The position numbers were made by a program, and so were the translations under genes. A model generated the notes under the pieces. That model did not search any database, was not told the DNA's origin, and worked only from the letters and a program-made list of their open reading frames with translations. Shown piece after piece: positions 1 through 6,943 of a DNA stretch of 7,880 nucleotides (positions are counted from its first letter, which is position 1; each line of letters starts with the position of its first letter). Source of the stretch: Chryseobacterium sp. UBA6632 (GTDB taxonomy: Bacteria; Bacteroidota; Bacteroidia; Flavobacteriales; Weeksellaceae); contig DKLU01000174.1 of the NCBI GenBank assembly GCA_002455915.1, positions 1 through 7,880 on the forward strand. The letters run 5' to 3'.

Positions 1-764
1 GTAAGGCGTTTCAGCATCACTTTCCAGATGTCGAGATCTACGTGGCTTCCGTCTACCGCATTAATGTGGATTAATCTGCCTTCCGGTTTCAGAATATTAA
101 TGTTTTTGCTGAGGTAATCGCCGCCAATCATATCTAAAATTACGTCTACACCTTCATCTTGTAATTCCTTTTCAAAATCCTGAGTTTTATAATTGATAAA
201 TACATCTGCCCCAAGTTCAATACATTTTTGCCCTTTTTCTTCTGTGCCCGCTGTTACGATAACTTTTGATCCCAGCGCATGTGCAATCTGAATGCCTGTA
301 ATCCCAATCCCGCTGTTTCCGCCGTGAAATAAAACGGTTTCTCCCGGTTGCAAATTTCCTCTTTGGAAAACGTTTGACCAAACAGTGAAAACGGTTTCCG
401 GAAGACTTGCTGCTTCAGTAAATGATAATGATGCAGGGATGGGAAGGCATTGTCCTTCGCGAACGCTTACATATTCTGCATAACCTCCGCCAGCGAGTAA
501 AGCGCATACTTTATCGCCTACTTTAAAATCGACAACATCCGGTCCACATTCAACAATAATTCCTGAAACTTCTAACCCTGGAATTTCAGCAGCAACGCCG
601 TTGGGGGCTGGATAATTTCCTTCACGTTGAAAAGCATCAGAACGATTAAGTCCGGCTGCTTGTACTTTTATTAAAACCAGGTCTCCGCTTATCTGTGGAG
701 TTGGAGCTTCCTGCCATTGAAGTACTTCAGGATCTCCGTATTTTGTAATAACTACTGCTTTCAT
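1..764 (-). CDS. NAD(P)H:quinone oxidoreductase, zinc-independent MDR family (PIG3-like), 3' end cut off
   Basis: Reading leftward from the ATG at 764-762 gives 254 codons with no stop before the window edge. The protein begins MKAVVITKYGDPEVLQ, the usual opening of quinone oxidoreductases in the medium-chain dehydrogenase/reductase superfamily. Visible landmarks are the GroES-like N-terminal half with AAGLNRSDAFQREGNYP (about 36-52), GLEVSGIIVE (63-72), VGDKVCALLAGGGYAEYV (82-99), and the Rossmann nucleotide-binding loop HGGNSGIGITGIQIA (147-161). The catalytic-zinc ligand pattern of true alcohol dehydrogenases is not seen, consistent with the zinc-independent quinone reductase branch. Family members are about 325 aa, so roughly 70 C-terminal residues lie outside. 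The expected role is cytosolic NAD(P)H-dependent reduction of quinones or reactive enones; the substrate cannot be told. It starts 25 bases after the lipocalin-like gene, so co-transcription is likely. Confidence 0.9.
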   Translation of the reverse strand, partial: MKAVVITKYGDPEVLQWQEAPTPQISGDLVLIKVQAAGLNRSDAFQREGNYPAPNGVAAEIPGLEVSGIIVECGPDVVDFKVGDKVCALLAGGGYAEYVSVREGQCLPIPASLSFTEAASLPETVFTVWSNVFQRGNLQPGETVLFHGGNSGIGITGIQIAHALGSKVIVTAGTEEKGQKCIELGADVFINYKTQDFEKELQDEGVDVILDMIGGDYLSKNINILKPEGRLIHINAVDGSHVDLDIWKVMLKRL

Positions 765-789
765 ATTAATAATAATTTGGTTTAAATTT

Positions 790-1239
790 TTACGATACTT
801 TTTTCCATTTTAATTGATGAATCACCAACCTTGAATTGCTCAAAAAAGGCTTTTCGCTTTCCAAATGTAGCAATCCATCTCTAAAGATAACCTTTCTGTT
901 TTGTGTCTGCCCCATCCAATTAGGAAAAAGTGAAATATCTATAATGTGGCTCACGATCTGCTTTTCATCATCAGTTTGAAACGAACCCGAATATGCCATA
1001 TAAGTAGAAGCTTCCATTGTGTATTCTTCAGGTGTTGCGTTCGTCCAATGTTCTTGTGTGAAATTTTTACGTTCGGGATTCATAATTTGAGCCGACATAT
1101 AGCCATCGCTGTTGTAAATGATTAAACCTTTAGGATCATCACCCATAGGTTTGGTTATTTCTCCACCATCTACCGCAACTTCGATGAGATCTACCAGTTT
1201 CCAGCTTCCTGTTAACTTTTCAAATAATGTTTTTTCCAT
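790..1239 (-). CDS. Lipocalin-like domain protein (149 aa)
   Basis: The 149-aa protein starts MEKTLFEKLTGSWKLVDLIE. The GSWKL motif at residues 11-15 and the following GLIIYNSDGYMSAQIM stretch (38-53) are the signature of the lipocalin-like family (Lipocalin_5 type), small single-domain beta-barrel proteins common in bacteria and fungi. Other matching segments are the YMAYSGSF strand (80-87) and a late strand pair RKVIFRDGLLHLES (115-128). No signal peptide is present, so it is probably cytosolic. The ligand and biochemical role are unknown; some fungal and bacterial relatives sit in biosynthetic or detoxification clusters. Here it lies just upstream of a quinone oxidoreductase (25-base gap) and 52 bases after a START-like gene, from which it is separated by a terminator-like hairpin. 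The family call is fairly firm; no function is proposed. Confidence 0.8.
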   Translation of the reverse strand: MEKTLFEKLTGSWKLVDLIEVAVDGGEITKPMGDDPKGLIIYNSDGYMSAQIMNPERKNFTQEHWTNATPEEYTMEASTYMAYSGSFQTDDEKQIVSHIIDISLFPNWMGQTQNRKVIFRDGLLHLESEKPFLSNSRLVIHQLKWKKVS

Positions 1240-1243
1240 GATT

Positions 1244-1279
1244 TAAAATAAAAATGAGCATATCCGAAAATACGCTCAT
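1244..1279 (-). terminator. Rho-independent terminator-like hairpin after the START-like gene
   Basis: The plus-strand arms ATGAGCATAT (1254-1263) and ATACGCTCAT (1270-1279) form, in the minus-strand transcript, a continuous 10-bp stem with a single G-U wobble and a 6-nt loop. It is followed at once by a U-rich run (complement of about 1244-1253). It lies 12 bases after the stop of the 185-aa gene and ends a few bases before the ATG of the lipocalin-like gene. It would end or attenuate the upstream transcript. The plus-strand reading has no T tract, so it acts leftward only. Confidence 0.65.
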
Positions 1280-1291
1280 CTATGCTTTAGA

Positions 1292-1849
1292 TTAAAAAGG
1301 TTGATTATATTTCCCTGTTAAAGCTTTATTTTCGATGCTTTTCGCAAAGTTTGGAGTTTCTTCGTGGTTATGGGCATCAGAAGCTGCTTGTCTTGAAGCC
1401 GCTGCATCAGCTAAATTAATTCCGTTTTCTTTAATATAAGCAAGCATTTCAGGAGTTGCCGTAGCATGAATTTCGTTGGTGTAAAGAGAAGTGTTGTCAT
1501 CAATTTTCGTCGCTTTCAGTTCCCATAAAACCTGAACTTTTGTACGTCCGTTTTTAGTAATTGAATCTGAGATTGAAAGCATTCTGCAGTAATCAGGACG
1601 GTAAACATCGGCAACATAATGTTGTACCATTAATGCATCTCCGATGGTTTCTACATTTAATGAAACAGGCTTGCCGTCATAAGTTGTAGAAATCGCCGCG
1701 CCGATGTGTTGGGTTGAGCATCTTTGGTATTCTGCATCGGGTAGATTTAATAACCAATCTGCGATGTTTACTTTTTCGATAGGTGCATTAATAATAGCTG
1801 TTACACTTGAGTGGGATAATGCGTTTTCTGGTGTTTGAATAATTTCCAT
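1292..1849 (-). CDS. START/SRPBCC-like protein of unknown function (185 aa)
   Basis: The 185-aa soluble protein starts at the ATG at 1849-1847, about 35 bases below a predicted promoter. Its opening, SVTAIINAPIEKVNIADWLLNL (15-36), resembles the first strand and helix of the SRPBCC/START ligand-binding fold, in which xxxINAPxxxV is typical. Later strands include KPVSLNVETIGDALMVQHYV (60-79) and KVQVLWELKAT (104-114). The last 40 residues are polar and Ala/His/Asn-rich (DAAASRQAASDAHNHEE) and look like an amphipathic helix plus a flexible tail rather than part of the core. No signal peptide or membrane segment is seen. Such domains bind hydrophobic ligands or act as cyclases and hydratases, but nothing here identifies a substrate. 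The fold assignment is by pattern only; it may be a separate uncharacterised family. Confidence 0.55.
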   Translation of the reverse strand: MEIIQTPENALSHSSVTAIINAPIEKVNIADWLLNLPDAEYQRCSTQHIGAAISTTYDGKPVSLNVETIGDALMVQHYVADVYRPDYCRMLSISDSITKNGRTKVQVLWELKATKIDDNTSLYTNEIHATATPEMLAYIKENGINLADAAASRQAASDAHNHEETPNFAKSIENKALTGKYNQPF

Positions 1850-1888
1850 AATGTTTTATTTTAATTGTTTTGTGTGTTATTTCTGATG

Positions 1889-1918
1889 TAAAACTACGCT
1901 CATTATCTCAGGAATCAC
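1889..1918 (-). promoter_or_regulatory. Probable leftward Bacteroidota-type promoter
   Basis: On the minus strand TAGTTTTA (1896-1889) matches the Bacteroidota -7 box TAnnTTTG except at the last base. Exactly 19 bases upstream is GTG (1918-1916) in place of the expected TTG of the -33 box. Transcription would start near 1883, leaving a leader of about 35 bases before the ATG at 1849. The imperfect -33 element suggests a weak or activator-dependent promoter. Confidence 0.4.
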
Positions 1919-1950
1919 GGTACTTTTCATCGAATGAGCAAAATCACTCG
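1898..1950. promoter_or_regulatory. Inverted repeats, possible operator of the leftward promoter
   Basis: GCTCATT at 1898-1904 is repeated in inverse as AATGAGC at 1933-1939, with 28 bases between. A second imperfect palindrome, CGAATGA / TCACTCG (6 of 7 pairs), spans 1931-1950. The repeats flank and overlap the weak -33 box of the leftward promoter, where a regulator would bind. No regulator gene is present in the window, so this rests on symmetry and position alone. Confidence 0.3.
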
Positions 1951-1993
1951 GTAAATAAGAGAAAATAATCGGTTACCAAATATTTTTACTTTT

Positions 1994-2024
1994 TTTGATG
2001 ATAAAATACAGAATCGTAGTTTTA
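1994..2024 (+). promoter_or_regulatory. Bacteroidota-type promoter of the T6SS operon
   Basis: TTTG at 1994-1997 is followed after exactly 19 bases by TAGTTTTA at 2017-2024. This is a near-perfect match to the Bacteroidota housekeeping consensus TTTG-N19-TAnnTTTG, with only the final G replaced by A. Transcription should start around 2029-2032, giving a leader of about 85-90 bases to the ATG at 2117. The -7 box sits inside a short palindrome, GTAGT-TTT-ACTAC (2016-2028), which might be a regulator site or chance. Confidence 0.6.
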
Positions 2025-2116
2025 CTACAATTTCTCATATTATTGGGAGTTAAATTTTATATCTCATTGAACTTGATTAACTTTAATGTAATATAGTAAC
2101 CAAAACACAAATAAAT

Positions 2117-2176
2117 ATGAGTAACATTGCAACAAATTCAGATAAAATTGCGGAAAATCATATTTCAGGAGTGTAG
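2117..2176 (+). other. Severed N-terminus of vgrG: 19 codons ending in an in-frame amber
   Basis: The ATG at 2117-2119 opens a 19-codon frame, MSNIATNSDKIAENHISGV, closed by TAG at 2174-2176. It is in the same frame as the VgrG coding region that follows (81 bases, 27 codons, to the GTG at 2198). After the TAG the frame continues RIVELEIVVDGKIIRHFKHF without another stop, which reads as the first beta strand of a Bacteroidota VgrG. From memory, related VgrG proteins start with a similar S/N-rich leader, then a G-V-x-R-[IV]-V segment. The ATG therefore looks like the ancestral start, and the TAG replaces one sense codon inside it. The leader peptide alone should have no VgrG function. Confidence 0.7.
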
Positions 2177-2197
2177 CGTATTGTAGAGCTTGAAATA

Positions 2198-3979
2198 GTG
2201 GTAGATGGTAAAATCATACGGCATTTTAAACATTTTAAACTCCAGCAGAGTGTACGGAAGCATCATGATTTTGAACTTATTCTGGCTCACGATTCTTTGG
2301 GCAATATAGAAAATCATGATTTACAAGAAGCTCAGAATTTTTTGGGAAAAAGGCTTACGGTGGTTTTCAGATATAAAGATGTCGATAATAATGGCCCTGA
2401 AAGAACCTTTGCAGGAATTATTACAAAGGTAGCCTACAGTCAGGAAAAAATGAGTCTGGGAAATATTATTTTAAAGGGTTTCAGTCCCACCATTCTTATG
2501 GATTCTGCACTTCATACCCAGAGTTTTGGAGGTGGTCAGACTGTAAATACTTCTATTATCGCAGAACGTATCATCAAAGAAACAATAAGTTCCGGAGCAT
2601 TTGATTATAAGATTGATGCCCAGAACAAAAGTTATATCAACTACAGCGCTCAATACAAAGAAACGCATTACAATTACTTGGCAAGGCTTGCTGTGTCTTA
2701 CGGAGAACAGTTTTTTTATGACGGAGAAATTCTGTATTTCGGTAAACTGCCTGCTGCAAAGAAACCCGTACGTCTTACGTATGGCAGTAATGTAAATGAT
2801 ATTTGTGTAGAGCTGAAAGCACTTCATACCAAACCCCAGTTTTTTGGTTACAACAGTAGTGAACATTCCAAATTCAATAGTTCAACCGCTGATATAAAAC
2901 ATCTTGGACAATTGGCAGGAAAGGCTTATCAGCTTAATAATGATATTTTTACCGGTCAGTCATTAGTTTCTTCACCCATTAACGCCAATCTTTCAATGGA
3001 TTTGGATGATTCACAGAAAGGTGCTGCCGGAAGTGCTGCTGTAGAAGTATTTACCGTTTCAGGATCTACAACAGTTCCATTTTTGTATCCGGGATGCATT
3101 GCTGATATTGAGATGAGAAAGCCGGATAGTAATCAGACTTCATATTTTACTAAATTGATGATTACAGAAGTTTCTCACGAAGTAAATACAAAAGGATTTT
3201 ATACAGGAAGCTTTGAAGCTATCGCCGAAGGTACAGGTTTTCTACCAAGACCTGAGTTCTCTGTTCCGAATGCCGAACCGCAGATTGCCACTGTTATTTC
3301 CAATACAGATCCTCTTAATCAGGGGCGTATACAGGTAAGATTTGATTGGCAGGTGAACGATTCTACACATTTTATCCGTATGATGAGTCCAGATGCTGGA
3401 GGTACCAATGCCGTTACCCAAAACAGAGGATATGTTGCCGTGCCGGAAGTAGGCGATCAGGTAATGGTAGGTTTTGAATATCACCATCCCGATTTTCCTT
3501 TTGCGATGGGAGGAATGTTTCATGGCCAAATTGGGCTCGGTGGTGGTGTAAACAATCATATGCGATCTATTCAAACTAAAAGCGGAATAAAGGTTTTGAT
3601 GAATGATGATGAAAAGAGCGTAACAATACTAGATCCGAGCGGTAATACCTACTTTATGGATGGAAATGGTAATATTACAGTCACAGCTCCGAAAAATATG
3701 ACTTTTATAGCAGGCGAAAATCTTACTGTAAGTGTTGGAAAAGACATGAAAACTACGGTTGGAAACGATCATAATGTTAGCATTCAAAATAATCATCAGT
3801 TTAGTTCTAAGAATTATAAACAAACGGTAAACGAGAATAAAACGGTAAATGTTACAGGAGATTTAAAGGAAACAACTTCCACAACAACTCACAAAGCAAA
3901 AAATGGTGATATTTTACTGCAAAGTTCAGGAGTTGCCAAAATGCTTGGCAAGATTGATGCAAAAGTAAATAAAGGATAA
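2198..3979 (+). CDS. vgrG: T6SS spike protein VgrG (Bacteroidota type), N-terminus interrupted by a stop
   Basis: VgrG forms the trimeric spike at the tip of the Hcp tube and carries effectors out of the cell. From GTG 2198 the protein is 593 aa; from the probable ancestral ATG at 2117 it would be 620 codons including an amber at codon 20. Domains in order: a gp27/phage GPD-like base (about 1-345, with AQNFLGKRLTVVFRYKDV at 45-62 and ETHYNYLARLAVSYGE at 155-170); a gp5-like OB fold (about 360-445, with DPLNQGRIQVRFDW at 371-384 and GYVAVPEVGDQVMVGFE at 411-427); then a needle of short strands (about 475-590, recurring NxTV-type units). No C-terminal effector domain is fused. The GTG start is the first usual start codon after the TAG. 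It drops the segment RIVELEIV, expected to be a core strand, so folding may suffer. The reading frame shows no other damage. It leads the effector island, 39 bases before the lipoprotein gene. Confidence 0.85.
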   Translation: MVDGKIIRHFKHFKLQQSVRKHHDFELILAHDSLGNIENHDLQEAQNFLGKRLTVVFRYKDVDNNGPERTFAGIITKVAYSQEKMSLGNIILKGFSPTILMDSALHTQSFGGGQTVNTSIIAERIIKETISSGAFDYKIDAQNKSYINYSAQYKETHYNYLARLAVSYGEQFFYDGEILYFGKLPAAKKPVRLTYGSNVNDICVELKALHTKPQFFGYNSSEHSKFNSSTADIKHLGQLAGKAYQLNNDIFTGQSLVSSPINANLSMDLDDSQKGAAGSAAVEVFTVSGSTTVPFLYPGCIADIEMRKPDSNQTSYFTKLMITEVSHEVNTKGFYTGSFEAIAEGTGFLPRPEFSVPNAEPQIATVISNTDPLNQGRIQVRFDWQVNDSTHFIRMMSPDAGGTNAVTQNRGYVAVPEVGDQVMVGFEYHHPDFPFAMGGMFHGQIGLGGGVNNHMRSIQTKSGIKVLMNDDEKSVTILDPSGNTYFMDGNGNITVTAPKNMTFIAGENLTVSVGKDMKTTVGNDHNVSIQNNHQFSSKNYKQTVNENKTVNVTGDLKETTSTTTHKAKNGDILLQSSGVAKMLGKIDAKVNKG

Positions 3980-4018
3980 TGGTTAAATAAATCATTTATA
4001 GCTATAGATTTTAAAATC

Positions 4019-5119
4019 ATGAACACATTAATAAAATATGTACTGAGCGTATTATTTTTTATTCAGATCTCGTGTCAGGAAAAAAAAGAGCCTCAAAAAG
4101 CAAAAACTATGACAAAATATGAATGGACGGAAGGAACTTCGGCTCCGTTGGGATTTCCCATGGAAGTTTATAAAGGAGGAATAGATTGTGAAGGTGGCGA
4201 ATGGGTTGGATTAAGCATTGGAATAGCTCCCGGAACAAACGTTTGGGGCGACATTAATAACGGAATGAGCAATGGCTTTAAAGGATTGCCAACCCGTCTG
4301 GATTTTATCTGGATGTCATTCATGGAAAATCAATTCTATCAAATAGATACCGATATAGATACTCAAAAAATAAGAGAATATTTCAGTAAAGGCTATGATA
4401 TAAAAGCAACCAACGGAAGCGGAAAAACTGAACATTTGAATTACGATGTAATTGCTGTGGGAATGGCGCCCGGTGGTGTTGTAGTGGTATGGGTAGCAGG
4501 CGTAGGTGTCCAAAAAGAAATCGGAAGGTATCAAGGTAAAAAGGTAACCATCCCGGAATCTGAGATTGCAAAACTAGACAGCCACGAAAATCGTTTTTGG
4601 AGAAAAGATTATTTGGATATGGTGCATACCCGAGAGCAAATTATTCCGAAAAAGATACAGGAGGAAAACAAAGGAAAGCCTATTCCATTTGGTTTATGGG
4701 ATGTTTATCGAACAAGATTTAGCTGGAAACCTGTTTTTGAACTTCCAGAAAATGCTGCATTAAATTCTTCTCGAGATATAGGCCTCAGAATGATTAACGG
4801 AGAACGTGAGCAATTGGATGCTGCAAAAAAGCCACTGTCAGATTATGATAATAGAGCAATTCCTGCTTCAATTTCAATGTCGGTAACAGATAAAAATGAT
4901 AACAGATATGGAGCAGCATGCGATCTGAATGCGAAATCGAGTGTAGAAGCTTTTAAAGAAGTTTTTGGAGACGATCCTAAAAGTACCAAAGCAGAACTTG
5001 TAATTACAGTGAATGAAGCATTTAGTTTTTTTACAGTAAAACTAAAAGGAGAGAATGGTAAAGAAGCTTTTATTAAAACAGATCGTTTAGAAATGTTTAA
5101 ATCTAAAAAAAAGCATTAA
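4019..5119 (+). CDS. DUF2931 lipoprotein, candidate immunity protein for the Tle1-like effector
   Basis: The 366-aa protein has a lipoprotein-type signal peptide: Lys6, a hydrophobic stretch YVLSVLFFIQIS, then Cys19. The residue three before Cys is Gln rather than the usual Leu or Val, so the lipobox is slightly atypical but still credible. After Cys come QEKKEPQK, charged residues reminiscent of the Bacteroidota surface-export signal; whether it faces the periplasm or the outside is open. DUF2931 hallmarks are LPTRLDFIWMSFMENQFYQID (90-110) and VGMAPGGVVVVWVAGVG (147-163). The C-terminal part, SISMSVTDKNDNRYG (284-298) onward, looks like a further beta-rich region. DUF2931 lipoproteins often lie beside T6SS lipase genes, and known Tle immunity proteins are commonly periplasmic lipoproteins. 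Lying between vgrG and the lipase gene (21 bases upstream of the latter), it is best read as the immunity partner. That function is inferred. Confidence 0.75.
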   Translation: MNTLIKYVLSVLFFIQISCQEKKEPQKAKTMTKYEWTEGTSAPLGFPMEVYKGGIDCEGGEWVGLSIGIAPGTNVWGDINNGMSNGFKGLPTRLDFIWMSFMENQFYQIDTDIDTQKIREYFSKGYDIKATNGSGKTEHLNYDVIAVGMAPGGVVVVWVAGVGVQKEIGRYQGKKVTIPESEIAKLDSHENRFWRKDYLDMVHTREQIIPKKIQEENKGKPIPFGLWDVYRTRFSWKPVFELPENAALNSSRDIGLRMINGEREQLDAAKKPLSDYDNRAIPASISMSVTDKNDNRYGAACDLNAKSSVEAFKEVFGDDPKSTKAELVITVNEAFSFFTVKLKGENGKEAFIKTDRLEMFKSKKKH

Positions 5120-5140
5120 AGTAAACTTCAATTTATTATT

Positions 5141-6943
5141 ATGCAAAAAACATTTGTTTATAATTCTGGTAATTCCAAATCTCCTGTAGATGAACTGCAG
5201 TTGGAGATAGGGGTGTTTTTTGATGGAACTTTGAATAATCTTAAAAATACAGAACTAAGGGAAAAATACAGAGATGGTAAAAATAAAATAGAAAGCACAG
5301 ATACCAAGGAGCAAATCTTGGCTAAAGAAGAAGCCATAAAAAAAACGAGGGAGCAACATGAAAAACAATTTGATGCGCTCGAAAGTGAAGATATCTCTGA
5401 AAATGATTCTGAATACGATCGCTATCTTAAAGGCAGCCACAGAGGAATGCTGGACAAGCAAGGGGTTGACAACAGTTTTAGTAACGACTTTACCAATGTT
5501 GCAAGATTATATAAAAGTTGCGAGCAGAAAGATTACGCCATCTATATAGAAGGTATTGGTACACTGGATAATAGCAGAGATGTAGACGATGGATTTCAAT
5601 ACGGTTCCGGAAAAACTGGAGTAAGAGGAAAAGTAAGAAAGGGATGTGAAAAATTGGCTGATAGAATTAAATTAATTATCAGAAACAATTCCAATCTGGA
5701 TAAGCAACTTACAAAAATTACCATCGATACTTTTGGGTTCAGTAGAGGAGCTGCCGCCGCCAGAAATTTTGCTTATGAAATCAATGGTCATAAAAGGCCG
5801 AAAGATATTGAAATCAGAAAATCCAGAAAGATAGTAGGGTATGAGTACGTTGAAACCTATACTCAGAGTGGTTCTGTAAGAGTTCCTGTATATGAAGATA
5901 TTTGGATAGATAAAGATAAAACGGAAGTAGATCCTGCGTTTTTAATTGATGGAAAATTACCCAAGTTTAGCTTTCTGGGATATTATCTTTTAAGCAAAGG
6001 TGTTCTCACGAATGAAGAACTGGAGGAGCTGGAATTAGACCTGCGTTTCATCGGAGTATACGATACCGTGTCATCTTATGAAGAATTTGGCGATATGGGA
6101 AGTATGGAAAGAGTAGGATATAGAGGAATTGTGCATTCTACCTTAGGATCTCAGCATAATTTCGGAGACGATGTAGAGCAGCTTCAATTAAAAAATCCGG
6201 GACCTTACTTTAAAGCAGTTCATTTTACTGCGGCTAATGAACATCGTGAAAATTTTTCATTAACAAGATTTCCCGGCAGTATAGAAAAAGAGTTTCCGGG
6301 AGTTCATTGCGATATCGGTGGCGCGTATGAAAACGGTATGGAAGAAGTTGATGAAATTGAAACCTCCAATCATAAACCTTTTTGGGCGTTAAAAAATAGA
6401 ATGCAGCAACTAATTGATGAACATTGGTTTAAAGATGATCAAATTGAGATTAATAATACGGCGATTAATATTCTGACCTGGGGAGCTGCTTACCGAAAAA
6501 TCACAGGAACTAGGTTTCTCAGAAAAGAATACAGCTATATTCCTTTGCACTTTATGGAAGAACAGGGGCAAGCTTTTTACGATCATCATATTACAAGCAA
6601 AACAGAAACAGCATATTCTATCGATTTTGATAATCATTTGCCTGCTGCTAAAAGAAGGCTTCATGAATATGTATTTGGAAATAAAGAAGCCTGGAATTTC
6701 ATTAGTGATGAAGAGCTGGATAAACAAAACGAAAAAAAGAGAGCCGAAACTCCCGTTGGGCCTACTACGGTAACAAGAGATAAGGATGGAAATCCTGTAA
6801 TTAATATTCCTGAAGTTACGGTGTATGCCGACCGTTGGCAAAGTTTATTGAGAAAAATGAGAAACGAGTATCTCCATTGGTCGGCAAACAGAGATTGGAT
6901 GGGTATGGATCCGAACAGTGATTATCAGCGAAGAATATATTAA
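5141..6943 (+). CDS. T6SS phospholipase effector, Tle1-like (DUF2235 alpha/beta hydrolase)
   Basis: This 600-aa protein carries the features of the DUF2235/Tle1 lipases, which hydrolyse membrane phospholipids of rival cells. FFDGTLNN (26-33) is the family's N-terminal motif. GFSRGAAAARNFA (199-211) is the nucleophile elbow, with Ser201 in the G-x-S-x-G pattern. Asp308 in FIGVYDTVSS (303-312) and His389 in FPGVHCDIGGAYENG (385-399) complete a plausible triad. FTAANEHRENFSLTRFPGS (362-380) matches the conserved AxDExRxxF-type segment. A Lys/Glu-rich, probably helical insertion fills about 36-105, and a second insertion lies at about 217-275. Past about residue 520 the chain leaves the hydrolase fold with a charged linker, then NIPEVTVYADRW (555-566). 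No signal peptide is present, as expected for cargo loaded on VgrG/PAAR. The ATG at 5141 is the only sensible start. Its stop overlaps the next gene (TAATG). Confidence 0.88.
   Translation: MQKTFVYNSGNSKSPVDELQLEIGVFFDGTLNNLKNTELREKYRDGKNKIESTDTKEQILAKEEAIKKTREQHEKQFDALESEDISENDSEYDRYLKGSHRGMLDKQGVDNSFSNDFTNVARLYKSCEQKDYAIYIEGIGTLDNSRDVDDGFQYGSGKTGVRGKVRKGCEKLADRIKLIIRNNSNLDKQLTKITIDTFGFSRGAAAARNFAYEINGHKRPKDIEIRKSRKIVGYEYVETYTQSGSVRVPVYEDIWIDKDKTEVDPAFLIDGKLPKFSFLGYYLLSKGVLTNEELEELELDLRFIGVYDTVSSYEEFGDMGSMERVGYRGIVHSTLGSQHNFGDDVEQLQLKNPGPYFKAVHFTAANEHRENFSLTRFPGSIEKEFPGVHCDIGGAYENGMEEVDEIETSNHKPFWALKNRMQQLIDEHWFKDDQIEINNTAINILTWGAAYRKITGTRFLRKEYSYIPLHFMEEQGQAFYDHHITSKTETAYSIDFDNHLPAAKRRLHEYVFGNKEAWNFISDEELDKQNEKKRAETPVGPTTVTRDKDGNPVINIPEVTVYADRWQSLLRKMRNEYLHWSANRDWMGMDPNSDYQRRIY

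Noticed and set aside
2067..2096. TTG-N19-TAATATAG as a second promoter before vgrG
   Set aside because: The -7 box matches the Bacteroidota consensus poorly; the element at 1994-2024 is much better.
2471..2866. 131-codon minus-strand frame inside vgrG
   Set aside because: It is antisense to a clear VgrG domain, has a Cys/Phe/Ile-rich composition typical of antisense frames, and matches no family.
3242..3574. 110-codon minus-strand frame inside vgrG
   Set aside because: It is antisense to the VgrG OB-fold region, whose sequence is clearly the coding one.
3980..4018. AT-rich symmetry (AAATC...GATTT around TATAGCTATA) between vgrG and the lipoprotein gene
   Set aside because: The stem is nearly all A-T and has no T tract after it, so it is neither a convincing terminator nor a clear operator.
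6410..6841. 143-codon minus-strand frame inside the lipase gene
   Set aside because: It is antisense to the conserved C-terminal half of the effector and has no recognisable domain.
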